From NCBI GenBank assembly GCA_944386805.1, contig CALXCO010000013.1:1-64000 (forward strand): DNA of 64,000 nucleotides. Reading direction: 5' to 3'. How positions within the stretch are numbered: position 1 is the stretch's first letter; each line of letters opens with the position of its first letter. This DNA is from an uncultured Clostridia bacterium. GTDB lineage: Bacteria > Bacillota > Clostridia > Oscillospirales > Ruminococcaceae. A model generated the notes under the pieces. It had not been told where the DNA came from. It worked only from the letters and a program-made list of their open reading frames with translations, and did no database searches. The position numbers and the translations under genes are program-made. Of this stretch, positions 8,763-15,792 are shown piece by piece.

Positions 8763-10523
8763 ATGTATAATTATATAAAAGATTACCCGCGTCCGCAGCT
8801 GCTCCGTGACCAATGGGAAAACCTCAATGGAACATGGGATTTTGCGTTTGACAACACCTGCACCGGCATGGCACAGGGATGGCAAAACGGCTTTGTGCCC
8901 CAGCATCAGATACAGGTTCCGTTTACCTTTGAAACAAAGGCCAGCGGCATTGAAGACCCGAATCCACATAGCGGCGTATGGTATGCACGCACGTTTACCG
9001 CCGTCAAAAATGATAAACGGCTGCTGCTGCACTTTGAAGGGAGCGACTGGCACACCCGTGTGTTTGTAAACGGGCATTTTGTTGGTGAACATAAAGGCGG
9101 CTATGCCCGCTTTTCATTTGACATCACCGATTGGATTGTGGACGGTGAAAACCGGCTGACTGTCTATGTAACCGACAGCTTTTCCCTCTCCCAGCCACGC
9201 GGCAAACAACGGTGGAAACAGGAAAATTTCGGCTGCTGGTATGTTCAGACGACCGGCATCTGGAAAACCGTCTGGATGGAATATGTCCCGGAAGCAAGAA
9301 TCGAGCGGCTGAAACTGACACCTGATCTCCAGCACAAATCTGTCCAACTTGAGGCAGAAATCTGCGGCGCACAGCAAGGCATGCTCGTTGCACAGGCCAG
9401 CTTTGAAGGAATCCCTGCCGGAGAAATCCGAGTACCGGTTCAAATGGGCAAAGCTTCCGCTCTGCTGAATCTCGAAAACCTGAACGTCTATGAATGGGGT
9501 GTCCGCATCTGGAGTCCGGAATCACCTGACCTGTATGATCTGCAAATCAGTTTCTATTCGGCTGGTGAAGATGCCCCCTGTGACTGTGTCAAATCCTATT
9601 TTGGTCTGCGTGAAATTGCAGTCCGGGAAGGAAAAATCCTGTTAAACGGCGCCGAACTGTATCAGCGGCTGATTCTCGATCAGGGGTACTGGCCGGACAG
9701 CCATCTGACCCCACCCAGCGAAGAAGCTCTGATCGTAGATATCGATAAAATCCTGGCACTCGGTTATAACGGCCTGCGCAAACACCAGAAAACTGAAGAC
9801 GAACGGTTTTTATACTGGTGTGACCGGAAAGGTGTGCTGGTCTGGAGTGAATTCCCGGCGACCTACCGGTTTGATGATGAGGCTGTCGGAAATATGACCG
9901 CTGAATGGATGGAAATTGTCCGGCAGAATTATAATCATCCCAGCATCATCACCTGGACTCCCTTCAATGAAAGCTGGGGCGTCTCGGATATTGCCCGCAA
10001 CCCAATGCAGCAGCATTTTACCGAAGCGATCTATTATATGACCAAGTCGCTTGACCCTATGCGCCCGGTTATCTGCAACGACGGCTGGCGGCATACCGTT
10101 TCGGACATCATCACCCTGCATGACTATGCGGAAGACGCAGAGGAATTTCTGGACTACTACCTGAAGAACTATCAAGAGATGCTCGACAACCATATTCCGT
10201 TCACCATTGACCGGTGTCATTATGCCTTTGCCGATGGGTACAGTTATCACGGCCAGCCGGTGATTATCAGTGAATTTGGCGGCATTGCCTTTACCGGCGA
10301 CGACAGCGGCTGGGGTTATGGAAATAAAGTCGCCACCAAAGAGGATTTTATCCGGCGATTTGATGCCATCACGACAGCGATCAAACAGCTTCCCTACTGC
10401 TGCGGATACTGCTATACCCAGGTGACCGACGTCCAACAGGAGGTCAACGGCCTGATGACGCCCGACCGCCAGTTCAAAATTGACCCGAAAATTATTGCAA
10501 AAATCAATCTGAAAAAGCCCTGA
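8763..10523 (+). CDS. Glycoside hydrolase family 2 enzyme
   Basis: A 586-residue GH2 protein with the usual order: sugar-binding jelly-roll domain (about 10-180, with LNGTWDFAFD and GVWYARTF), immunoglobulin-like domain (about 180-285), and TIM barrel. The acid/base Glu is E403 in PFNESWG, the nucleophile E504 in ISEFGG. There is no signal peptide, so it acts inside the cell on an imported oligosaccharide or glycoside. GH2 includes beta-galactosidases, glucuronidases and mannosidases; the sequence alone does not decide which. The compact length lacks the large C-terminal domain of LacZ. It is monocistronic, with its own promoter and a terminator 8 bases after the stop, and no transporter or regulator beside it. 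Confidence 0.93.
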   Translation: MYNYIKDYPRPQLLRDQWENLNGTWDFAFDNTCTGMAQGWQNGFVPQHQIQVPFTFETKASGIEDPNPHSGVWYARTFTAVKNDKRLLLHFEGSDWHTRVFVNGHFVGEHKGGYARFSFDITDWIVDGENRLTVYVTDSFSLSQPRGKQRWKQENFGCWYVQTTGIWKTVWMEYVPEARIERLKLTPDLQHKSVQLEAEICGAQQGMLVAQASFEGIPAGEIRVPVQMGKASALLNLENLNVYEWGVRIWSPESPDLYDLQISFYSAGEDAPCDCVKSYFGLREIAVREGKILLNGAELYQRLILDQGYWPDSHLTPPSEEALIVDIDKILALGYNGLRKHQKTEDERFLYWCDRKGVLVWSEFPATYRFDDEAVGNMTAEWMEIVRQNYNHPSIITWTPFNESWGVSDIARNPMQQHFTEAIYYMTKSLDPMRPVICNDGWRHTVSDIITLHDYAEDAEEFLDYYLKNYQEMLDNHIPFTIDRCHYAFADGYSYHGQPVIISEFGGIAFTGDDSGWGYGNKVATKEDFIRRFDAITTAIKQLPYCCGYCYTQVTDVQQEVNGLMTPDRQFKIDPKIIAKINLKKP

Positions 10524-10530
10524 GACAGCC

Positions 10531-10563
10531 AAAAGGACCGCGGAAATAACCCGCGGTCCTTTT
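10531..10563. terminator. Bidirectional terminator between GH2 and DUF4867 genes
   Basis: AAAAGGACCGCGG and CCGCGGTCCTTTT form a near-perfect stem with an A run on one side and a T run on the other, placed exactly between two convergent genes. Confidence 0.9.
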
Positions 10564-10576
10564 GTATGTACAAAAA

Positions 10577-11233
10577 TCAATAACGAACGACCCAGTTTTC
10601 GCCGGTAATTCCTGCAACTGCGCCGCTTTCCAGCAGAGAGGTGCAGTCCTCATGCGCCAGCAGCCATTTATTGTTGGCAGTCAGCCGCTTGTCTTCATGC
10701 GGCAGTTTGAGGTCGGTATTGGTGCCTTTCGGCAAGCAAACCAGACATCTAAAGCCGTTGTCGCTCACCTGGCAGGGGCAGTAATGCAGCGTTGTGCCAT
10801 AGACTTCGATAGCCTTGCCGGGTTCGAGGACAAATGCCTTCACCTTAGAAGCGTCGAGTTTGCCGTTTTCCAGGTCAAACAGCGTTGCCAGCAGCAGAAC
10901 CAGCGGTTCACCGACTGCAAGGTTGATTTCGCTGCCCTGATGCCATTCCAGTGCGTTCATCTGAGTATTATATCCCCAGCAGCAGCCGGCCTGCGTCGGC
11001 ATTTCGCCGTACAGCACGCGGGAAACTTCCGCAGCAGACGGACATTTTTCTAGACTGTCAATCGACGGTTCATAGGCGCTCTGTCCTTTTTCCGGCATCG
11101 GAAGAGCCGCAACTGCCGTGGCAAGGTCCGACAGGTCCATTTCTTTGATAACTCTGCCGTAAGCAGCAAATTCCGGGTCACTGACCGAATAGAAAGGAAG
11201 GCCGGGGTTCAATTTTCTGAGTGTGTCAAGCAT
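10577..11233 (-). CDS. DUF4867 family protein
   Basis: A 218-residue soluble protein that fits my recollection of DUF4867, a family mostly from gut Clostridia. Typical segments are GLPFYSVSDPEFAAYGRVI at the start, MNALEWHQGSEINLAV in the middle, AIEVYGTTLHYCPC and a C-terminal ALAHE-like helix region. The EWHQGSEIN and LHYCPC segments recall sugar or ureidoglycolate-type cupin-like enzymes, but no reaction is established. AGGAGG sits eight bases before the ATG. It is transcribed alone from the promoter at 11329-11357, through a leader with two hairpins, toward the GH2 gene; sugar metabolism is a guess from that neighbour. Confidence 0.8.
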   Translation of the reverse strand: MLDTLRKLNPGLPFYSVSDPEFAAYGRVIKEMDLSDLATAVAALPMPEKGQSAYEPSIDSLEKCPSAAEVSRVLYGEMPTQAGCCWGYNTQMNALEWHQGSEINLAVGEPLVLLLATLFDLENGKLDASKVKAFVLEPGKAIEVYGTTLHYCPCQVSDNGFRCLVCLPKGTNTDLKLPHEDKRLTANNKWLLAHEDCTSLLESGAVAGITGENWVVRY

Positions 11234-11252
11234 ACTGATTACCTCCTGCGTG

Positions 11253-11316
11253 GGCAGTTTTTTACTGCCGATTATAAAATAAATTACTGCGGGATTGTGC
11301 GGGTGTGCTCCCGCAC
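11253..11316 (-). promoter_or_regulatory. Structured leader of the DUF4867 gene, two hairpins
   Basis: The roughly 90-base leader contains two perfect stems: GTGCGGG/CCCGCAC (11297-11316, 6-base loop) and GGCAGT/ACTGCC (11253-11269, 5-base A loop on the RNA). The second ends only about 4 bases before the AGGAGG. They might control translation or RNA stability. I do not recognise a known riboswitch. Confidence 0.4.
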
Positions 11317-11328
11317 GGTCTATTATTT

Positions 11329-11357
11329 ATTATACGCCAGCCAGCATCATTTTGCAA
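11329..11357 (-). promoter_or_regulatory. Promoter of the DUF4867 gene
   Basis: TTGCAA, 17 bases, TATAAT on the minus strand, about 95 bases before the start codon. Confidence 0.7.
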
Positions 11358-11381
11358 GACAAACATTGCACAGCCAGACGC

Positions 11382-11414
11382 AAAAAAGCTGCCCTGTTTT
11401 CAGGACAGCTTTTT
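11382..11414. terminator. Terminator of the sigma/anti-sigma operon
   Basis: AAAAAAGCTGCCCTG and CAGGACAGCTTTTT form a stem with a 4-base loop, followed on the minus strand by six Ts. It lies 41 bases after the stop of the anti-sigma gene. Confidence 0.88.
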
Positions 11415-11454
11415 CAAGCCCAGCGATCAACCTGTCAGCTGGTCAGTCAGTCAC

Positions 11455-13104
11455 TTAATCCAGCGATTCCAGCGAAACCGTCACTGCGTTTTCGGTATCA
11501 AGTTTACATTCGTTATAGTCATACGTCCACTCGGTGATCGTTTCCAGCTCTTCATCGGTCGCAGCGTAAAAATCATGACGGACACTGACGACGCCGGTCT
11601 GCGGGTCAACAGTCGAGGAAAGCAGTCCAGATTTCAGGAAGGTTGCAGTTCCACCATCCTGAAGGTTGGTTACCTCTTCTTCCACCTGCGTGATCTTTCC
11701 ATCGTATTGCGGCCGAAGCACTTCAGAATAGTATCCGCTCCAACCATACGGAACCAGATCGTAGCTGATCGCACCGTCTTTGATGACAAAGTTTTCGACA
11801 GTATACCCACCAATCGCACTGGTCTCAATTTTAATGCCCTTTTTCAGTTCGTCAAGGCTGACAGTTCTTGTTTCTCTCGATGCCCCATTTTCATTTGAAA
11901 CTACTGGTGTCAGTGTAATAGAAGTTGCGTTTTCAGCAGGAGCAGTCAGGTTAAGCGCATCACCGCTGATTGAAGTGGCTTTACAGGTATGCAGCTCCTT
12001 ACCGGTATTATCTGTGATATAAAGCATACTGGCATCCATGCCTTCGTATAGCATAACATCACTTCCGTCAGAAGCGGTTGTATGCTTTTCTTCGACCGTG
12101 GTCTGGATTACGCCGCCTACCGGCCCGAATGCGAGATAATGCAGATGAAGATCCTTGTTGATGGTGTAATCTTCTCCATCTATACCTTTACGCGTAACTT
12201 CCGGCATCGGAAAATCTGCCGGCTGCGCTACCTTTGCGCCTGCACGGACTGATTCTCCGTCCAGCGTGACGGTAAATTTCCAGTTCCCACTCCGAGCAAG
12301 CGCGGAATTGTCTTCCAATACGACCTGAATCTCGTCCCCTTCCGGAACATCGGTCAGAATATAATGCCGCCAGAGCTTAAGCGAACCATCATCATTCAAG
12401 TACCAGTCTTCCACGTCATACTGAGCAATCGTTTCACCATTGATTGTTGCATAATAAAAATCAGGTCCTACACCAAAGAACCGGTTCCACAGAGGTCCAT
12501 AATCATCCCAGCTCATAATTTCGTCAATAGCTTCCTGTCCGGTAATCGTCAGGAAAATATCCATACTGGTGACATCCATCGAGATATTGTCCAGTGTGAT
12601 GCTGACGCCGTTGTCGGTTACCGTCTCCCCAATGGCGGCATTATAGGCTTCCAGCTTTTTCTGTGTCTCGACAAAGTTGGTACGCGGTGCCTCTACCGGG
12701 TCAGAAACCTCCGACTGGCTCGGAGCCTCCTCAAAGAATCCGATCTTTCCGCCCAGCATCGTGACCAGCTGCGGACCGACCGCACAGACTGTCACTGCGC
12801 TGCCGCAGAGGATTGCCGCCGCAATCAGGCTGATGCGCAGGGTACGATTGATGGTAGAGCCCAACTTTCCTTTCTGACTGTGTTTATTCATAGTATGATT
12901 CCTTCCTGTCTTTCCGTAATCTTCCGATTCAAAACCCTGTTCTGACATGACAAACGTTTCATCCGATGCCGATTGTATCTTCCGCAGTGCCAGGCGGCAG
13001 ATTCTTTCATTGACCACGTCCGGAACCTGCTCCGGTTCATCAGACGGCGGCAGCTCTGACAACGCCTGAAGCAGCTGCTCATCATACATCATGTTGTTTT
13101 GCAT
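11455..13104 (-). CDS. Membrane anti-sigma factor, DUF4179-type
   Basis: A 549-residue single-pass membrane protein: about 90 cytoplasmic residues that would hold the sigma factor, one transmembrane helix (about 91-110, ISLIAAAILCGSAVTVCAVG) and a large extracytoplasmic domain of beta character. The layout matches DUF4179-containing anti-sigma factors, which keep an ECF sigma factor inactive until an envelope signal arrives; the signal is unknown. GGGGGAG stands eight bases before the ATG at 13104. Its start overlaps the end of the sigma gene by 23 bases, the usual sign of a co-translated sigma/anti-sigma pair. Confidence 0.85.
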   Translation of the reverse strand: MQNNMMYDEQLLQALSELPPSDEPEQVPDVVNERICRLALRKIQSASDETFVMSEQGFESEDYGKTGRNHTMNKHSQKGKLGSTINRTLRISLIAAAILCGSAVTVCAVGPQLVTMLGGKIGFFEEAPSQSEVSDPVEAPRTNFVETQKKLEAYNAAIGETVTDNGVSITLDNISMDVTSMDIFLTITGQEAIDEIMSWDDYGPLWNRFFGVGPDFYYATINGETIAQYDVEDWYLNDDGSLKLWRHYILTDVPEGDEIQVVLEDNSALARSGNWKFTVTLDGESVRAGAKVAQPADFPMPEVTRKGIDGEDYTINKDLHLHYLAFGPVGGVIQTTVEEKHTTASDGSDVMLYEGMDASMLYITDNTGKELHTCKATSISGDALNLTAPAENATSITLTPVVSNENGASRETRTVSLDELKKGIKIETSAIGGYTVENFVIKDGAISYDLVPYGWSGYYSEVLRPQYDGKITQVEEEVTNLQDGGTATFLKSGLLSSTVDPQTGVVSVRHDFYAATDEELETITEWTYDYNECKLDTENAVTVSLESLD

Positions 13105-13654
13105 AATCTCTGCTCCCCCTTCCCATCTGTTTCAGATATTCTTTTTTCAGCTTTGCCCGTCCTCTGGACAGGCGTACATTGACTGTATGTTCATTGATGC
13201 CGAGTGCCGCGCCGATTTCGCGGGAAGTTTCCATCCGATAATAACGCCTGAGAAAAATTTCCCGATCTGGCTGCTCCATCTGTGCAACCAGCGTCCCGAT
13301 CAATTCTTCACCATCCGATGAAAGGTGTTCCGGCAAAATATCGATCAGCTCTGACAGCTGAGCTGTCGGTCTGGCGAGCCTGCGCCTGCGGTCGATTGCC
13401 CGGTTGCGTGCGGTCACGATCAGCCACGGCGCCAGCGGACGGTTATCCTCCAGTAAAGAAGAAGCGTTTTCCCAGGTCTTTACCAGTATATCAGCGGCTA
13501 CCTCTTCGGTATCCTGCGGATATTCCGGTAGGACACGGTAAACAATCCGATAAATCAGTCCGCCGTATTGCTGCTGCAACAGCCAAATCCCATTTTCAGG
13601 GTCTGTCACCAGCTGACGCAAGATCATGGCGTCCTCTCTCTCCATTTCCGGCAT
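13082..13654 (-). CDS. ECF-type RNA polymerase sigma factor
   Basis: A 190-residue ECF sigma factor with region 2 (about 25-95, including YRIVYRVLPEYPQDTEEVAADILVKTW split over the -10 binding helix) and region 4 (about 125-180, DREIFLRRYYRMETSREIGAALG followed by the recognition helix EHTVNVRLSRGRAKLKK). A GTG lies two codons earlier, but AGGGGG is only one base from it and seven bases from the ATG at 13654, which I prefer. The membrane anti-sigma gene overlaps its 3' end. The promoter candidate at 13704-13730 looks ECF-type, so autoregulation is likely. Confidence 0.92.
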   Translation of the reverse strand: MPEMEREDAMILRQLVTDPENGIWLLQQQYGGLIYRIVYRVLPEYPQDTEEVAADILVKTWENASSLLEDNRPLAPWLIVTARNRAIDRRRRLARPTAQLSELIDILPEHLSSDGEELIGTLVAQMEQPDREIFLRRYYRMETSREIGAALGINEHTVNVRLSRGRAKLKKEYLKQMGRGSRDYAKQHDV

Positions 13655-13703
13655 GCTCACACCCCCTTGCTGTCATCTTTTTTGGAAGGCCTTCACCAAT
13701 ATA

Positions 13704-13730
13704 AACGGACGGTCAATCCAAAAGGTCTCA
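13704..13730 (-). promoter_or_regulatory. Candidate ECF-type autoregulatory promoter
   Basis: On the minus strand TGAGAC-CTTTT resembles the TGAAAC -35 element of ECF sigma promoters, and CGTT follows after 17 bases in place of the usual CGTC/CGTA. It lies about 50 bases before the sigma gene. No convincing TTGACA/TATAAT pair is present. Only the match to the general ECF pattern supports this. Confidence 0.4.
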
Positions 13731-13749
13731 CCCATATGAAAATTTCTAT

Positions 13750-13793
13750 AAAAAAGAAAAAACAGGCAGTTGGCCCAACGGTCAAATGCCTGT
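13750..13793 (-). terminator. Terminator after the XRE gene
   Basis: On the minus strand ACAGGCA and TGCCTGT form the stem, with an inner TTGGGCCAA-like pairing, followed by TTTTTTCTTTTTT. It ends the XRE gene before the sigma operon promoter. Confidence 0.88.
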
Positions 13794-13841
13794 GTACACA
13801 AATAAAAAGAAACAGATCAAGCAATAGAAAAAACGAAGAAA

Positions 13842-14045
13842 TCAGTCATCCGGGATATACTCAATGATATCAGAAACAGGACACTGCAAAATAAAGCAAA
13901 GCGTGTCCAGGGTCTTCAGCGTAATGGTATATCCATGCTTCATCCGATGCAAAGTATTCGCAGATATACCTTCCTTATAGATCAAGTGATATTCAGTAAT
14001 ATTTTTGCGCTGTAAAGTCTTATAAAACGGAGCATAACTTATCAT
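13842..14045 (-). CDS. Small XRE-family helix-turn-helix regulator
   Basis: A 67-residue protein that is almost entirely one Cro/C1-type HTH: YKTLQRKNITEYHLIYKEG as the first helices, ISANTLHRMKHGYTITLKTLDTLC as the recognition and following helices, and CPVSDIIEYIPDD at the end. Such stand-alone domains are dimeric DNA binders. The RBS is weak (TTGAGG, about eight bases before ATG). Its DNA and surroundings (about 13740-14190) are clearly more AT-rich than the neighbours, which could mean later acquisition. A 16-bp perfect palindrome about 48 bases upstream of the start may be its operator. Confidence 0.88.
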   Translation of the reverse strand: MISYAPFYKTLQRKNITEYHLIYKEGISANTLHRMKHGYTITLKTLDTLCFILQCPVSDIIEYIPDD

Positions 14046-14092
14046 ATTAATAACCTCAATTTTTATTATACCCGTATTATCCGAAAGAATGC

Positions 14093-14108
14093 GCTTAATA
14101 TATTAAGC
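14093..14108. promoter_or_regulatory. 16-bp perfect palindrome upstream of the XRE gene
   Basis: GCTTAATATATTAAGC is a perfect palindrome 48 bases before the XRE start codon, just upstream of a TATAAT at about 14065-14070. Placement and symmetry fit an operator for the dimeric regulator; no binding data exist. Confidence 0.45.
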
Positions 14109-14193
14109 TGATTTAAAAAAAGGCAAGAAAACAGGGAATAAACTGAAAAAATGACTGATTTTGCGTAATTTTAAAAGTAATAAGGGGTTGCAA

Positions 14194-14679
14194 TTATAAA
14201 GGCTTTTCCATGCAAACCCATTCACAGTCATACAGATGCGCGTGACCGGCAATCCTGAACCCCATTTTCCGGTACAGAGCCAATGCCCGCTCATTCTCCG
14301 GCGCTGCCAGCAGCCGCATTCCGTCAAAGCCATTTTCAGAAGCGGTTTCAAGAATTTTTTGCAGCATCCGGCTGCCGATTCTGGGATGTTCGTCGGTTGA
14401 ACTGGCGCCAAACCGGGACAGTTCACAGGGCTTTTGAATTTCCGTCCCCCAGAATGGCAGATCATTCAGTTCCTCATCCGGCAGCAGCGATGCAGCCGAC
14501 AGAAGGTCACCTTCCGGTAAAGTCAGCAGGTACAGCCCATCTTTTTGGATATCATCCCGGATAAACTCCATTGACGGATACTCGATATCCCAGGTCACCC
14601 CCGGCCGTCCCAGCAATGACCGATATAATGCCAGCACAGCCGGTGCGTCATCCGGTACAGCTTTTCGAAAAATATACAT
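14194..14679 (-). CDS. GNAT family N-acetyltransferase
   Basis: A 161-residue GNAT: FRKAVPDDAPAVLALY at the N-terminus, a short core, then the acetyl-CoA loop region DEHPRIGSRMLQKILETA and the C-terminal ALALYRKMGFRIAGHAHLYDCEW. The usual Q/RxxGxG/A loop is seen as HPRIGSR, slightly degenerate. The acceptor is unknown. AAGGAG lies nine bases before the ATG. It has its own promoter at 14714-14741 and may run on into the XRE gene, as no terminator lies between them. Confidence 0.88.
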   Translation of the reverse strand: MYIFRKAVPDDAPAVLALYRSLLGRPGVTWDIEYPSMEFIRDDIQKDGLYLLTLPEGDLLSAASLLPDEELNDLPFWGTEIQKPCELSRFGASSTDEHPRIGSRMLQKILETASENGFDGMRLLAAPENERALALYRKMGFRIAGHAHLYDCEWVCMEKPL

Positions 14680-14713
14680 CAGAAAATCTCCTTGAGCAGA
14701 TTAATGCAATACT

Positions 14714-14741
14714 ATTGTAGCATATTCCTATCTTTTTGCAA
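14714..14741 (-). promoter_or_regulatory. Promoter of the GNAT gene at 14194
   Basis: TTGCAA, 16 bases, TACAAT on the minus strand, about 35 bases before the start codon. Confidence 0.6.
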
Positions 14742-14758
14742 GTCTGCCGGTGATATGC

Positions 14759-14790
14759 AAAAAGCGTGCACCGCCCACTGCGGTACACGC
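14759..14790 (-). terminator. Terminator after the phosphoribosyltransferase gene
   Basis: GGCGTGTACCGC and GCGGTGCACGC pair on the minus strand and run into TTTTTGC. It lies 12 bases past the phosphoribosyltransferase stop. Confidence 0.88.
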
Positions 14791-14802
14791 CTTCCGTAAC
14801 CG

Positions 14803-15339
14803 TTATTTAAAGAACAGCGGCAGCTCTTCCAGGAAAAAGATATCATCCCGTTTGGCCGCGTCGCCTTCCGCAAGAACAGCTCCGCGTCCGACAATCTCGC
14901 CGCCCGATTTTTCGACCAGCTTTTCCAGAGCCGTCAGGCTCTCACCGGTAGAAATGACATCGTCTACAATCAGCACCCGTTTACCGGTCAGTTTTTCCAC
15001 GTCCGATCTTCCCAGAACCAGCCGTTGATCATGCTGGGTCGTAATCGAACGGACAACCACCTCAATCGGGTCGATGGTATAGACCTTTTTCTCCTTGCGG
15101 GCAATCACATGAGGTTTGCCCGAAATCGCGGACATCTCATAGGCAAGCGGAATGCCCTTGCACTCTGCCGTCAGAATCACGTCAAAATCGGGACTCTTTT
15201 TCAGCAGCTCGGCCGCAGTTGCCTTTGTCAGCTCAACATCGCCCAGCATAATGAATGCGGCAATATCCAGCTTGTCGCTGACCGCACAGATCGGCAGTTC
15301 ACGGGTCAGGCCCGCCACCTGCAGCGTATACGTTTTCAT
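14803..15339 (-). CDS. Adenine phosphoribosyltransferase-like protein
   Basis: A 178-residue type I phosphoribosyltransferase. The PRPP loop is VLIVDDVISTGESLTALE; the pyrophosphate-binding and hood segments include TAECKGIPLAYEMS and PHVIARKEKK. It resembles adenine or xanthine phosphoribosyltransferases, which make nucleotides from free purine bases and PRPP, but the exact base is not decided. The ATG at 15339 is chosen because it starts the typical MKTYTLQVAG and has GGAATGG about seven bases before; a longer frame from 15363 lacks this. It follows the HIT-protein gene by 48 bases and precedes a terminator. Confidence 0.85.
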   Translation of the reverse strand: MKTYTLQVAGLTRELPICAVSDKLDIAAFIMLGDVELTKATAAELLKKSPDFDVILTAECKGIPLAYEMSAISGKPHVIARKEKKVYTIDPIEVVVRSITTQHDQRLVLGRSDVEKLTGKRVLIVDDVISTGESLTALEKLVEKSGGEIVGRGAVLAEGDAAKRDDIFFLEELPLFFK

Positions 15340-15387
15340 GCCATAACCATTCCTTTGCGTCAAGATATCAGTTCATCTGCCCTGCCA

Positions 15388-15729
15388 TCATCCGGGAGGC
15401 CATGCAAGCGAACGACCAGCAAGTACATGGAAATGCAGATGCCCGACCGTCTGTCCGCCGTCAGCGCCGTCATTTGCGACGACACGGTAGCCGTTTTTCA
15501 GGCCAAGTTCCCCGGCCAGTTTTGCGATTACCGCATAAATATGGCCGACAACAGCACAGTTTTGCTCACTTACCGCCGACGGTCCGGAGATATGTTCCTT
15601 GGGTACAACCAGGAAATGGACCGGTGCCTGCGGAGCAGCATCGTAAAATGCATAGCAGACATCGTCCTCGTAAACCTTTTTGGACGGGATTTCGCCTGCG
15701 ATGATCTTACAGAATATACAATCTGCCAT
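15388..15729 (-). CDS. HIT family nucleotide-binding protein
   Basis: A 113-residue histidine-triad protein with the N-terminal CIFCKIIAGEIPS (zinc-type Cys pair) and the catalytic GHLHFHVLAG. Members split adenosine phosphoramidates and related nucleotides. AAAGGAGG stands seven bases before the ATG at 15729; the TTG one codon earlier is also open but less well spaced. It sits between alaS and a phosphoribosyltransferase gene on the same strand. HINT-type proteins act on aminoacyl-AMPs, so placement after alaS is suggestive only. Confidence 0.92.
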   Translation of the reverse strand: MADCIFCKIIAGEIPSKKVYEDDVCYAFYDAAPQAPVHFLVVPKEHISGPSAVSEQNCAVVGHIYAVIAKLAGELGLKNGYRVVANDGADGGQTVGHLHFHVLAGRSLAWPPG

Positions 15730-15755
15730 CAATATGCCTCCTTTCGGTTTTTACA

Positions 15756-15781
15756 GGCAGCCAGATGTTAATCTGGCTGCC
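15756..15781. repeat. Perfect 11-bp inverted repeat between alaS and HIT gene
   Basis: GGCAGCCAGAT and ATCTGGCTGCC enclose four bases. No T run follows on either strand, so it is not a standard terminator. It may be an RNA processing or stabilising hairpin that sets different levels of alaS and the downstream genes. Confidence 0.6.
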
Positions 15782-15792
15782 GCGATTCACAT

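Noticed and set aside
15756..15781. Intrinsic terminator after alaS
   Set aside because: The stem is perfect, but there is no T run on either strand; listed as an inverted repeat only.
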